This document shows positions 50,875-58,541 of a DNA stretch of 64,000 bases, one piece after another. The DNA is from Stutzerimonas azotifigens (GTDB lineage Bacteria; Pseudomonadota; Gammaproteobacteria; Pseudomonadales; Pseudomonadaceae): NCBI RefSeq assembly GCF_013522725.1, contig NZ_JAAMRF010000003.1:186001-250000 (forward strand), written 5' to 3'. The position numbers and the translations under genes are program-made. How positions within the stretch are numbered: the stretch's first letter is position 1; the number at the start of each line of letters is the position of its first letter. The notes beneath the pieces are model-generated. The model was not told the origin of the DNA. It searched no databases and was given only the letters and a program-made list of their open reading frames with translations.

Positions 50875-52245
50875 TCAGGGCAACATCGCGACCGGGTGCG
50901 CAGCGCTCAGCGGTACGCCGCCGCTTTCGGCGATATGCTGCTCGGAGTCGCTTTTCTTCATGAAGGCGAATACCTCGCCGCTCGGGTCCTCGATCAGGTA
51001 GGCGGCTTTGCCGAAAAGCTTCAGCCCGCTGAGGTTGTCGTAGACATAGGTGGCATTGATCGCTTGGCCCGCGGCCTTGGCTTGCGCTTCGGCGGTGAGC
51101 ATCGCGGCGGTGCTGTCGTAGGCGACGATCCCCTTGTCGGCGAACCAGATTTCCGCAGGCTTGCGGCCGGGCGCCCGAGGGATCGGGCTGACCACGCTTT
51201 GCACCATGGCGTCGTAGTCGAGATTCGACGCGGCGTAGGCCTTTTTCAGATAGGCGTCATCGATCCAGGTGGCGAAATCGAGATCGGGAATGTCCATTTC
51301 CTTCTGCAGCAGGGCATGGTCGTACTTCATCGCCTCGATCCATTGCGGCTTGATGCTCGCTTCCATGGTCGAGATGCCGCCGTCGCTGAAGTAGAGGTAG
51401 AGCACTTCCTTGTCGACACCGGTCCACTCGGCCACCTGGGTAGCGGCGCGCATCGGGTCTTCGCTGATCCACTTCTGCGCGGCGAGCGTGGCCTTGAGCA
51501 CGCCTTCGACGACTTCGGGATATTTCTGCGCGAAGGCGTCACGGACCACAATGCCGTGGAAGGTGGGAATGCCGGCTTCGCTGCCGTCGTAGATCTTCCG
51601 GCCGGTGCCGCGGAACTCCATGATTTCCGACCAGGGGCAGAAATCGGCATGCGCGTCGATCTTGCCTGCGGCGATGTTGGCCGCGCCCACCGGCGGCGAC
51701 TGATTGACCAGGGTGACCTTGTCGGACAGGCCGGCATCACGCAGCACCTTGAGCGTCATGCCCCAGGCGGCACTGCCGACTGGCGTCGAGAGGGTCTTGC
51801 CGGCCAGGTCCTGCAGGCTCTGCACGGAGGACGCGGCCGGCACCACGATGCCGTTTCCGGTGCCCTTGAGGTTGTAGCCGGTCACCGCGATGAAGCGCGT
51901 CTGTTGCTTACCGGTTTCCTGGAACTTGGCGCCGTTGACGATCAGCGGGTAGTCGCCCATCACGCCGAAGTCGAGCTTGCCGGCGAGCATCTGGTTGGTG
52001 ATCGGCGGGCCCGAATCGTAGTCGCGGAATTCGATCCGATAGTTCGCGTTCTGGTATTTACCGGTCTTGGGCAAATGCTGGTCCAGCAGGCCGAGCTTTT
52101 CCAGCACGATACCCCCGGCAACGGTATTGGTGACCATGCTCTGATGGCCGATGCCGATACGGATGGTTTCCGCGGCGGCAGGACCGCCGAAGGCCATGAG
52201 CGATCCGAGAAACGAGGTTGCAAGCAGGCTATTCCGGTTGTGCAT
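50875..52245 (-). CDS. ABC transporter binding protein with extra C-terminal NosL-like domain
   Basis: A 456-residue exported protein with signal peptide to about residue 25 (GGPAAA) and an NMT1/SsuA-type binding domain (about 26-350): IRIGIGHQSMVTNTVAGG, MLAGKLDFGVMGDYPLI, VGSAAWGMTLKVLRDAGL. Ordinary members stop near 320-350 residues. Here about 105 more residues follow (352-456), ending SGGVPLSAAHPVAML, whose pattern (EIWFADKG, AAYLIEDPSGEVFAF, ESGG) recalls NosL-type metal-binding lipoproteins; this likeness is only by eye. I set the ATG at 52245, with AAGG 8 bases upstream, rather than 52251 or the longer frame. The ligand is probably an organosulfur or similar anion. Confidence 0.85.
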   Translation of the reverse strand: MHNRNSLLATSFLGSLMAFGGPAAAETIRIGIGHQSMVTNTVAGGIVLEKLGLLDQHLPKTGKYQNANYRIEFRDYDSGPPITNQMLAGKLDFGVMGDYPLIVNGAKFQETGKQQTRFIAVTGYNLKGTGNGIVVPAASSVQSLQDLAGKTLSTPVGSAAWGMTLKVLRDAGLSDKVTLVNQSPPVGAANIAAGKIDAHADFCPWSEIMEFRGTGRKIYDGSEAGIPTFHGIVVRDAFAQKYPEVVEGVLKATLAAQKWISEDPMRAATQVAEWTGVDKEVLYLYFSDGGISTMEASIKPQWIEAMKYDHALLQKEMDIPDLDFATWIDDAYLKKAYAASNLDYDAMVQSVVSPIPRAPGRKPAEIWFADKGIVAYDSTAAMLTAEAQAKAAGQAINATYVYDNLSGLKLFGKAAYLIEDPSGEVFAFMKKSDSEQHIAESGGVPLSAAHPVAMLP

Positions 52246-52579
52246 TGTCATCACCTTGGCGGTTGAGCAACTTGTACTAACAGGGCATAACGCCTGTGTT
52301 TGAAGGTGCACCGGATGTGCCATACCGCCGCAGTCGGGTTTTATCCTGCTGTTTTGTGTAGGTAATTTCGGCGAGAGCTGACCGAGCGGCCAGAGACGCT
52401 GCCGATCATGTTCTGCCCAGCGCTGGTGCAGGCCATTCTTGGTTGGGCCAAGTCGGCGCAGCGGTGAGTGGAGGCTCTAGAACAAGTGGGACAAGTTCCG
52501 GTCGGCGGCGTGGGGCGGGCTTGTTTCCCTGGCCAGGAGGGTGGCCCAAGCGCTACAGGCCACGGCGTAATGCGATGGC
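52246..52579. other. 334-bp upstream region of the sulfur-type cluster
   Basis: No credible gene. It should contain the promoter for the binding protein and the cluster on the minus strand. ACAGG and CCTGT form an inverted repeat around 8 bases (52280-52297), 35 bases before the ATG; the half-sites are the same as those of the palindrome before the GntR gene but in the reverse arrangement. I see no clear -10/-35 pair. Confidence 0.45.
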
Positions 52580-54658
52580 CTAGGCGGGTGCGTGCAGGTA
52601 GGCCTGGACGTCGACCTGATCGAGCTGTTCGGGCTTGAGCCGGCGCTCGCCGTACTGCAGGTGAAGGCCGGACGAGAGGAAGAGGGCGAACAGGTCGGCG
52701 TCGATGTGGCCGCGGTCGCGCAGGCTGGCGAGGATGTCGATGGATTCGCTGAGGGTCTTGGCCTTCTTGTAGGGGCGGTCCGAGGCGGTGAGGGCCTCGA
52801 AGATGTCGGCGATGGCCATGATGCGCGCCGGGATCGACAGGCTGTCCTTGTCGAGCTGGCGGGGATAGCCGGTGCCCAGCAGCGTTTCGTGGTGGGTGCC
52901 GGCGTATTCCGGCACGCGCCGCAGGTTCTTCGGGAAGGGCATGCTCTCGAGCATCACGATGGTCTGGTTGATGTGGTCGTTGACCTTGTAACGCTCTTCG
53001 GCGGTCAGGGTGCCGCGGCTGATGCTGAGGTTGTAGATCTCCCCGTAGTTGAAGCGATATTCGGGCACCGTGACCTTGAAACCGTATTTCGGGTCCAGCG
53101 CTCGGTCCTCGCCGCGAGGTATCAGGTGCTCGGGCTTGTCGGACAGCAGATGTTCGACGGCTGGCAGCGGTGCGGCGGGGATCGCTTCGAGGCGGGTGCT
53201 CTCCTCGTGGGACAGCCCCAGGCGGTCGTCGAAATGCCGCACCCAGGTCTGGGAGGCGATGCGTTGCAGGCGTTCGATACGCTCCGGAGCCATCAGCTCG
53301 CCGCCGATGTTGCAGCTGGCGACGAAGGCGAAGTCGTCCTGAAGGCTGGCCAGCCGCTCTTGGTAGGCGGCTTCGATTTCCTCGGCAGGCACGCCGTTGG
53401 CCAGCGCCTGGAGACGGGCAATCGTCGCGTCGCGCAGCAGCACCTCGAACCGCATCCGTACTTCATGGATGCGGTTGTAGACGATCTCGAGCTTGGTCGC
53501 CTTGTCGACGATGTGCTCGGGCGTGGTGATCTTGCCGCAGTCGTGCAACCAGGCGCCGATGCGGAATTCGCGCCATTCGTCTTCGCTCTGGAACGCGAAC
53601 GAGGCCAGCGGCCCTTCGGTGACGGCGCAGGCTTGCTCGGCGAGCATCAGCGCAAGTTCCGGCACCCGAGCGCAATGGCCACCGGTGTAGGCGCTCTTGG
53701 CGTCGATGGCGCCGGCGAGCATTTCAATCATCGCGTCGATCAGCGCCTTCTGCGAGTCGATGAGGTTGTGGTTGTCCAGCGCCACCGCCGCCTGGGAGGC
53801 GAGCGCCTCGAGGAAGTTGAGGCTCTGCCGGGAAAAGCCGATCACTGCGCCGGTCTGCGGGTCGAGGGCGTTCATGAACTGCAGCACGCCAAGTACTTCT
53901 CCGCTGTGTGCGGTCAGCGGGACGCACAGCATCGACACGGTCTTGTAACCGGACTCGCTATCGAAGCGGCGCGTGCCGGAGAGGTCGAAGCGGGTCTGCG
54001 CGTAGACGTCGTCGATGGCGACCGTTTCGTTACGCAAGGCCACGTAAGTCGAGACGTGCCGCTCGTTGGGCTTGCCGGTTGCCGGGTCGTATAGCGGGAT
54101 TTCGAAGGCCGGCAGCGGATCGGCCTTCGAGCGCAGGGTGAAGCGCAGGCTGTCATGGTCGGTCATCAGGTACAGGGTGGCGGCGTCGGCATGGCAGATG
54201 CGCTTGCCCTCCATCAGGATGTGGCGCAGCAGCCGGTGCTTGTCGCGTTCGGAGGACAGCAGCAGTCCGTTCTCCACCAGGCTGGCCAGCTTGCGCTGGG
54301 CTTCACCCAGCGTTTCGGTCTGGGCCTTGAGCGAGCGCTTCATCTCTCGATGTTGATGGTGCAGGTCTTCGAGTTCGCGAAACAGCGCCCGCGGCCTGTT
54401 CTTGGCACTGAAGTCCAGGTGACGGATACGTTGGGCGTCCTCGGTCAGTGCCGCGATCGAACGGCGTATGCTCTCGAAGCCGGCGATCGCCAGCGGCAGG
54501 GTCAACAGCATCAGCACCAGGCTGCCCAGCAGCACGGTGCGGGTTTCGAGGACCCCGAAGCCGATCAGTACGATCAGCAGGGTTGGCTGCAGGATGTAGA
54601 ACAGGCAAAGCGCGAGGGACCAGGCATCGAATCTGAGCAAGGGGTGTTTTGGTGTCAT
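52580..54658 (-). CDS. GAF/HD-GYP domain protein (c-di-GMP phosphodiesterase type)
   Basis: A 692-residue membrane signalling protein. Helices lie at about residues 15-37 and 41-62, a coiled coil follows to 135, a GAF domain spans 140-295, and the HD-GYP domain spans 300-680 with HD at 372-373, HHE at 589-591 and GTGYP at 595-599. About 150 residues are inserted between the HD and the later conserved His (NDHINQT). Key metal and GYP residues are kept, so it is probably active in c-di-GMP hydrolysis. It is divergent from the FecR gene by 125 bases. Confidence 0.92.
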   Translation of the reverse strand: MTPKHPLLRFDAWSLALCLFYILQPTLLIVLIGFGVLETRTVLLGSLVLMLLTLPLAIAGFESIRRSIAALTEDAQRIRHLDFSAKNRPRALFRELEDLHHQHREMKRSLKAQTETLGEAQRKLASLVENGLLLSSERDKHRLLRHILMEGKRICHADAATLYLMTDHDSLRFTLRSKADPLPAFEIPLYDPATGKPNERHVSTYVALRNETVAIDDVYAQTRFDLSGTRRFDSESGYKTVSMLCVPLTAHSGEVLGVLQFMNALDPQTGAVIGFSRQSLNFLEALASQAAVALDNHNLIDSQKALIDAMIEMLAGAIDAKSAYTGGHCARVPELALMLAEQACAVTEGPLASFAFQSEDEWREFRIGAWLHDCGKITTPEHIVDKATKLEIVYNRIHEVRMRFEVLLRDATIARLQALANGVPAEEIEAAYQERLASLQDDFAFVASCNIGGELMAPERIERLQRIASQTWVRHFDDRLGLSHEESTRLEAIPAAPLPAVEHLLSDKPEHLIPRGEDRALDPKYGFKVTVPEYRFNYGEIYNLSISRGTLTAEERYKVNDHINQTIVMLESMPFPKNLRRVPEYAGTHHETLLGTGYPRQLDKDSLSIPARIMAIADIFEALTASDRPYKKAKTLSESIDILASLRDRGHIDADLFALFLSSGLHLQYGERRLKPEQLDQVDVQAYLHAPA

Positions 54659-54783
54659 ACTGCGTCCTGCATCAGCATTCCTGGACTGAACTGCGCACGA
54701 GCAGAGCTTAGAGGCCGTGAGGCTTGTCGGCTCATGTCGCGAAGTGGTTTGATGGCCAATCGCCTTTATGGACGGAGGTTACT

Positions 54784-55242
54784 ATGTTTCGGTTCAAAAA
54801 TATTTTGCTCGGCGCGCTTGTAGCCGCTCTGGCGACCGCCGGTAGTGCGAACGCTGACGAGCCAGGCGAACCCATCGGCTACGTGATGAAGGTCGAAGGG
54901 GAGGCTACCGTGGTTACGCGTGGCCAGGCGCTGCCGGCCAGTGTAGGGCAAGCCGTCATGCTCGGGGCAGAATTGCGTACCGGAGCGGATGGGGCATTGG
55001 GCGTCACGCTGACTGACAACACGGTGATGTCCTTCGGTCCCAATTCGCTGCTGACGGTCGATGAGTACCTGTTCACGCCCGCTCAGGAGCAGCTGCGCCT
55101 CAGTGCTCGCATCAGCCGTGGCACGATGAACTTCATCTCCGGGGTCATCGCCAAGCTCAAGCCCGAAGCGGTGGAAATCAAGACGCCCACCGGTACCATC
55201 GGCGTACGCGGTACCCATTTCCTGGTGAAAGTAGATAGCTGA
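54784..55242 (+). CDS. FecR domain protein (periplasmic)
   Basis: A 152-residue exported protein with signal peptide MFRFKNILLGALVAALATAGSANA. It is almost only a FecR domain: GYVMKVEGEATVVTRGQALPASVGQAV, LRTGADGALGVTLTDNTVMSFGPNSLL, and the end TPTGTIGVRGTHFLVKV. It has no anti-sigma part and no TonB-receptor gene nearby. GGAGG precedes the ATG. The OmpA-like lipoprotein starts 3 bases downstream, so the two are cotranscribed. Confidence 0.9.
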   Translation: MFRFKNILLGALVAALATAGSANADEPGEPIGYVMKVEGEATVVTRGQALPASVGQAVMLGAELRTGADGALGVTLTDNTVMSFGPNSLLTVDEYLFTPAQEQLRLSARISRGTMNFISGVIAKLKPEAVEIKTPTGTIGVRGTHFLVKVDS

Positions 55243-55245
55243 TCG

Positions 55246-55833
55246 ATGAGAGTTCTGTTGTACTCGCTCGTGCTGTTGATGTTCGCGCTCGGTGGCTGCG
55301 CGTCGAAGTCCTACGTGGTGCTGCTGGAAAGCCCGGATGGCTCCACTGGCGCCATCGTGGTCAGCGATTCGATGGGCACCACGCGCGTCGAGCGCAAGCA
55401 GCAGGCGGTGACGCTTGGTGGTCTGTGGCGGGGTCAGTTCAGCGTGCCCCAGACGCGCCTGGATCGAGATTTCTCCGCTGCCCTGGCGGCGCAGCCGGCG
55501 CTGCCGGAAACTTTCCTGATCTATTTTCAGACCGGTGGCGCGAGCCTTACTCCCGCTTCGGAGGCCGAAATTCCGCGTGTGCTGGACACGATCCGCACGC
55601 GTGGGCCTTCAGCCGTCTCGGTGACCGGCCATACCGACACGGTCAGCGGCGCGCGCTGGAACGAGCAGCTCGGGCTGATCCGTGCCCAGGCCATCGCCGA
55701 CTTGCTCAAGGCGCGCGGTCTGCAGGTGATCGAGCTGAAGGTGCAGTCCCACGGCGAGCGCAACCTGCTGGTGAAGACCCCGGACGATACGCCGGAGCCG
55801 CGCAACCGCCGCGTCGAAATCATCGTCCGCTAG
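55246..55833 (+). CDS. OmpA family lipoprotein
   Basis: A 195-residue lipoprotein with lipobox LGGC (Cys18) and a C-terminal OmpA/MotB peptidoglycan-binding domain at about residues 80-190: FLIYFQTGGASLTPASEAEIPRVLDTI, VTGHTDTVSGARWNEQLGLIRAQAIADLL, and PEPRNRRVEIIV. It is likely held in the outer membrane and bound to murein. It follows the FecR gene by 3 bases and is convergent with the cyclase gene, with only 6 bases between stops. Confidence 0.92.
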   Translation: MRVLLYSLVLLMFALGGCASKSYVVLLESPDGSTGAIVVSDSMGTTRVERKQQAVTLGGLWRGQFSVPQTRLDRDFSAALAAQPALPETFLIYFQTGGASLTPASEAEIPRVLDTIRTRGPSAVSVTGHTDTVSGARWNEQLGLIRAQAIADLLKARGLQVIELKVQSHGERNLLVKTPDDTPEPRNRRVEIIVR

Positions 55834-55839
55834 GCTCGC

Positions 55840-57951
55840 TCACTTTTCCTCCATGGCGATGCGAATGCCCTGCTCACCGCGGCGTAACCGTTCCAGTTGG
55901 AAGGCGACCAATCCGTCTTCCGGTCGCGCCAGGGCCAGTTGCTCGAAGGCCGACCGCGCCTGCGGCTGACGTTCGGCCAGCAGCGCATAAGCCCGTTCGT
56001 ATGGCTCATCCTTCGACTCCAGCGGCTCGTACAGCCTGACGGGTTCGGTCTTGCCCAGCAGGACCACGTCGCCGATAGGGCGCATGGGTTGCTGCGCATT
56101 GGCCTGGTGAATCGGCTGGGAAACGCACAGTGCCGTGCCGAGGTGGCGGTTCAAGGCTTCCAGGCGCGCCGCGACGTTCACCGCGTCGCCCAGCGCCCGG
56201 TAGTCGAAGAGCGTCGAGCCGCCGAAGTTGCCCACCACCACCTCACCGCTGTGCACCCCGATGCGGGTTACGCCAAGCGCAATGCCCGCAGCCTGCTGGT
56301 GCCGAGCGTGTTCGGCGGTGAAGCGACGAATTTCCAGGGCGCAGGCCAGTGCCCGGCATGAATGATCCGGCTGGACGACGGGTGCGGAAAACAGAATCGC
56401 CACCGCGTCGCCGACGATGCGATCGAGGGTGCCTTCATGGCGGAAGGCGATCTGGATGATGCCGTCCAGGTATTCGTTGAGCAGGCTGACCACGCGTTCA
56501 GGCGGCTGGCTTTCCATCAATCGGGTGAACCCGGTGAGGTCGGTGAACACGAAACTGCAGGTCTGCCGCCGACCGCCAAGCTGCAACTGCGCCGGATGGC
56601 GAACCAGGTGCTCGACGAGGTTGGGCGACACATAGTGCGAGAAGGCGTCGCGAATCCAGCGTTGCTGATGCTCACTGTGGCGGTGGGCCGCGAGGCTCGC
56701 GCCGAAGTAGCAGAGCAGCAGGCCCACCGAGGGCGTCAGCGCATCGAGCAACAACCCCTGTGCGGAAAACGCCCACCAGGCGCCGAGGTTGAGTGCGGCG
56801 ATCAGGCCGGCGGCGAGCAACGCGCCGGTCAGCGCGCCGGTACGCATCACCACCACGCACAGCAGGACGCCGCCCAGCAGCAGGCCGAGCGCTTCGATTG
56901 CGGAACTCCAGATCGGTCGCTGCAGGACCGACCCGTGCAGCACCTGTTCCAGCGCCTGGGCATGGACCTGAACGCCCGGAATGATTCCGCCCAACGGACT
57001 GAAACGAAGGTCTTGCAGGCCCTGGGCGGAACTGCCGATGAGCACCAGGCTGCCCTTCAGCAGGCTGGGGTCGAACTGGCCATCCAGAACCTGCCAGGCC
57101 GGCAGCGCCTGATCGACGGGCATGGGGCGATAGTGCACCCAGAGTTCGCCACGGTGGTTGGTCGCGATCGACTGCGAGCCGATGTCAATGCGTTCGATGC
57201 CGAGCGGCTGCTGGGCGACGCGATAGACCTGTTGGCCGAGAAATACCCGCAGCGCCTCGGCCGACAGCGACGGCAGCACGTCGTCGCCTGCGCGGATCAG
57301 CAGCGGGACCCGGCGCACCACGCCGTCGGCGTCGGGTACGAAGGTCATCGCGCCGTTGCCGGCGGCCGCCTGCTGAAGCTCGGGCAGTGCGCCGACGCTG
57401 CCGCCGAAGCCGGACAATCGTGCGGAAAGGGCTTCTGGATCATCGCTGCGCACGGCGAAGCGTTTGCGAGGTGAATCGCCGCTGGCCGCTGCGGTGGCGG
57501 CGAACCCGAGCACGGTCGGTTGCTGCGTCAAGGCGGTGGCAAGCTGGTGATCGTGATCGTCCAGCTGCGCCAGTTGCCGGGATAGCGTTTCGGGGATGCC
57601 GGGCTGCGTGGCGATGCGGGAGGGCGAGGTGCGGTCCGGCTCGGCGAACAGCACGTCGAAGACCACCACCGCGGCGCCGGCCTCGCGCAGCCGGTCGAGC
57701 AGCTCGGCCATGCGCGTACGCGGCCATGGCCACTGGCCGAGCCGTGCAAGGCTGGCGTCGTCGATGTCGACGATTTGAATCGAGGGAGAGCCCGTCGGAG
57801 CGCTACGGGGCTGCCAGCGTTGATACTGGTCGAACAGGCCGTTGCGCAGCGTTTGCACCATGGCCGGTTCATAGAGGTAGAACAGACAAGCCGCGAGAAG
57901 CCCGCCGAAGGCAACCAGCCTACCGAGCGATATGGAACGTAAAAACGCCAC
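55840..57951 (-). CDS. CHASE2-type class III adenylate/guanylate cyclase
   Basis: A 703-residue membrane cyclase. One N-terminal helix is followed by a periplasmic CHASE2 sensor (about residues 30-335, with IQIVDIDDASLARLGQWPWPR), then about three helices (345-425) and a cytosolic class III cyclase domain (about 460-640) with metal-binding FVFTDLTGFTRLM and IVGDAVAILF. A C-terminal TPR-like tail follows. It begins with GTG. CHASE2 cyclases often sit beside FecR-domain proteins, and here it faces a FecR-OmpA pair, so the three may sense envelope state together. Confidence 0.92.
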   Translation of the reverse strand: MAFLRSISLGRLVAFGGLLAACLFYLYEPAMVQTLRNGLFDQYQRWQPRSAPTGSPSIQIVDIDDASLARLGQWPWPRTRMAELLDRLREAGAAVVVFDVLFAEPDRTSPSRIATQPGIPETLSRQLAQLDDHDHQLATALTQQPTVLGFAATAAASGDSPRKRFAVRSDDPEALSARLSGFGGSVGALPELQQAAAGNGAMTFVPDADGVVRRVPLLIRAGDDVLPSLSAEALRVFLGQQVYRVAQQPLGIERIDIGSQSIATNHRGELWVHYRPMPVDQALPAWQVLDGQFDPSLLKGSLVLIGSSAQGLQDLRFSPLGGIIPGVQVHAQALEQVLHGSVLQRPIWSSAIEALGLLLGGVLLCVVVMRTGALTGALLAAGLIAALNLGAWWAFSAQGLLLDALTPSVGLLLCYFGASLAAHRHSEHQQRWIRDAFSHYVSPNLVEHLVRHPAQLQLGGRRQTCSFVFTDLTGFTRLMESQPPERVVSLLNEYLDGIIQIAFRHEGTLDRIVGDAVAILFSAPVVQPDHSCRALACALEIRRFTAEHARHQQAAGIALGVTRIGVHSGEVVVGNFGGSTLFDYRALGDAVNVAARLEALNRHLGTALCVSQPIHQANAQQPMRPIGDVVLLGKTEPVRLYEPLESKDEPYERAYALLAERQPQARSAFEQLALARPEDGLVAFQLERLRRGEQGIRIAMEEK

Positions 57952-57997
57952 GGTCGTTGCGCTCCCTGCACCCCGGACCGTGCCGGTGGATGGCTGC

Positions 57998-58019
57998 GAA
58001 AGGGCCGGCGTGCCGGCCC
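57998..58019 (-). terminator. Terminator of ridA
   Basis: On the minus strand GGGCCGGC pairs perfectly with GCCGGCCC around AC and is followed by TTTC. It lies 10 bases beyond the ridA stop codon. Confidence 0.7.
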
Positions 58020-58029
58020 GGGTTGGTCG

Positions 58030-58410
58030 TTAGCCCAGCACCATGATGCCGTCCATTTCCACCTGAGCGCCCTTGGGCAGCGCGGCCACGCCAATGGCTG
58101 CCCGTGCGGGGTAGGGCTGCTCGAAATAGCGGCTCATGATTTCGTTCACGGTGGCGAAATGGGCGAGGTCGGTGAGGAAGATGTTCAGCTTGGCGATGTC
58201 CTTGAGCGACCCGCCAGCGGCTTCGGCGACGGCCTTGAGGTTCTCGAAGACCTGCACGACCTGCGCATCGAAGCCCTCGACCAGCTGCATGCTGGCTGGG
58301 TCCAGGGGGATCTGGCCCGAAAGGTAGACCGTATCGCCGGTCTTGATCGCTTGGGAATAGGTGCCGATGGCGGCGGGGGCTTTGTCGGTGTTGATGACGG
58401 TACGGGTCAT
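58030..58410 (-). CDS. ridA: RidA family reactive intermediate/imine deaminase
   Basis: A 126-residue trimeric deaminase that hydrolyses reactive enamine/imine intermediates such as 2-aminoacrylate. Family features: [44 protein letters not shown], the catalytic Arg in [19 protein letters not shown]. The start at 58410 fits the family, with AGGA six bases upstream; the frame extends 23 codons further. It lies downstream of spoT on the same strand. Confidence 0.96.
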   Translation of the reverse strand: MTRTVINTDKAPAAIGTYSQAIKTGDTVYLSGQIPLDPASMQLVEGFDAQVVQVFENLKAVAEAAGGSLKDIAKLNIFLTDLAHFATVNEIMSRYFEQPYPARAAIGVAALPKGAQVEMDGIMVLG

Positions 58411-58421
58411 GGGAAGTCCTC

Positions 58422-58536
58422 GATCGAGCGCTTGAAGCAGGAAGCCTGAAGCTGGAAATAAAAGCGGGATGCTAGACAAGCCGAGCAGATGTGACCACCT
58501 TTTCCAGCTTCCAGCTTCCAGCTTCCAGCTTCCAGC
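58422..58536. repeat. Tandem 7-bp repeat and inverted partner between spoT and ridA
   Basis: TTCCAGC occurs five times in exact tandem at 58502-58536. About 45 bases away, at 58424-58457, lies a degenerate copy in opposite orientation (GCTTGAAGCAGGAAGC, then CTGAAGCTGGAA), so the two can pair into a long hairpin. It fills the spoT-ridA gap. It is probably an extragenic repeat that varies in copy number. Confidence 0.75.
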
Positions 58537-58541
58537 TCGCT

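Noticed and set aside
52324-52579. Possible transposase remnant in the gap before the HD-GYP gene
   Set aside because: No frame gives a recognisable transposase segment, and I find no terminal inverted repeats or target duplications.
58502-58536. CRISPR-like repeat array
   Set aside because: The units are 7 bases in direct contact, without spacers, so this is a simple tandem repeat.
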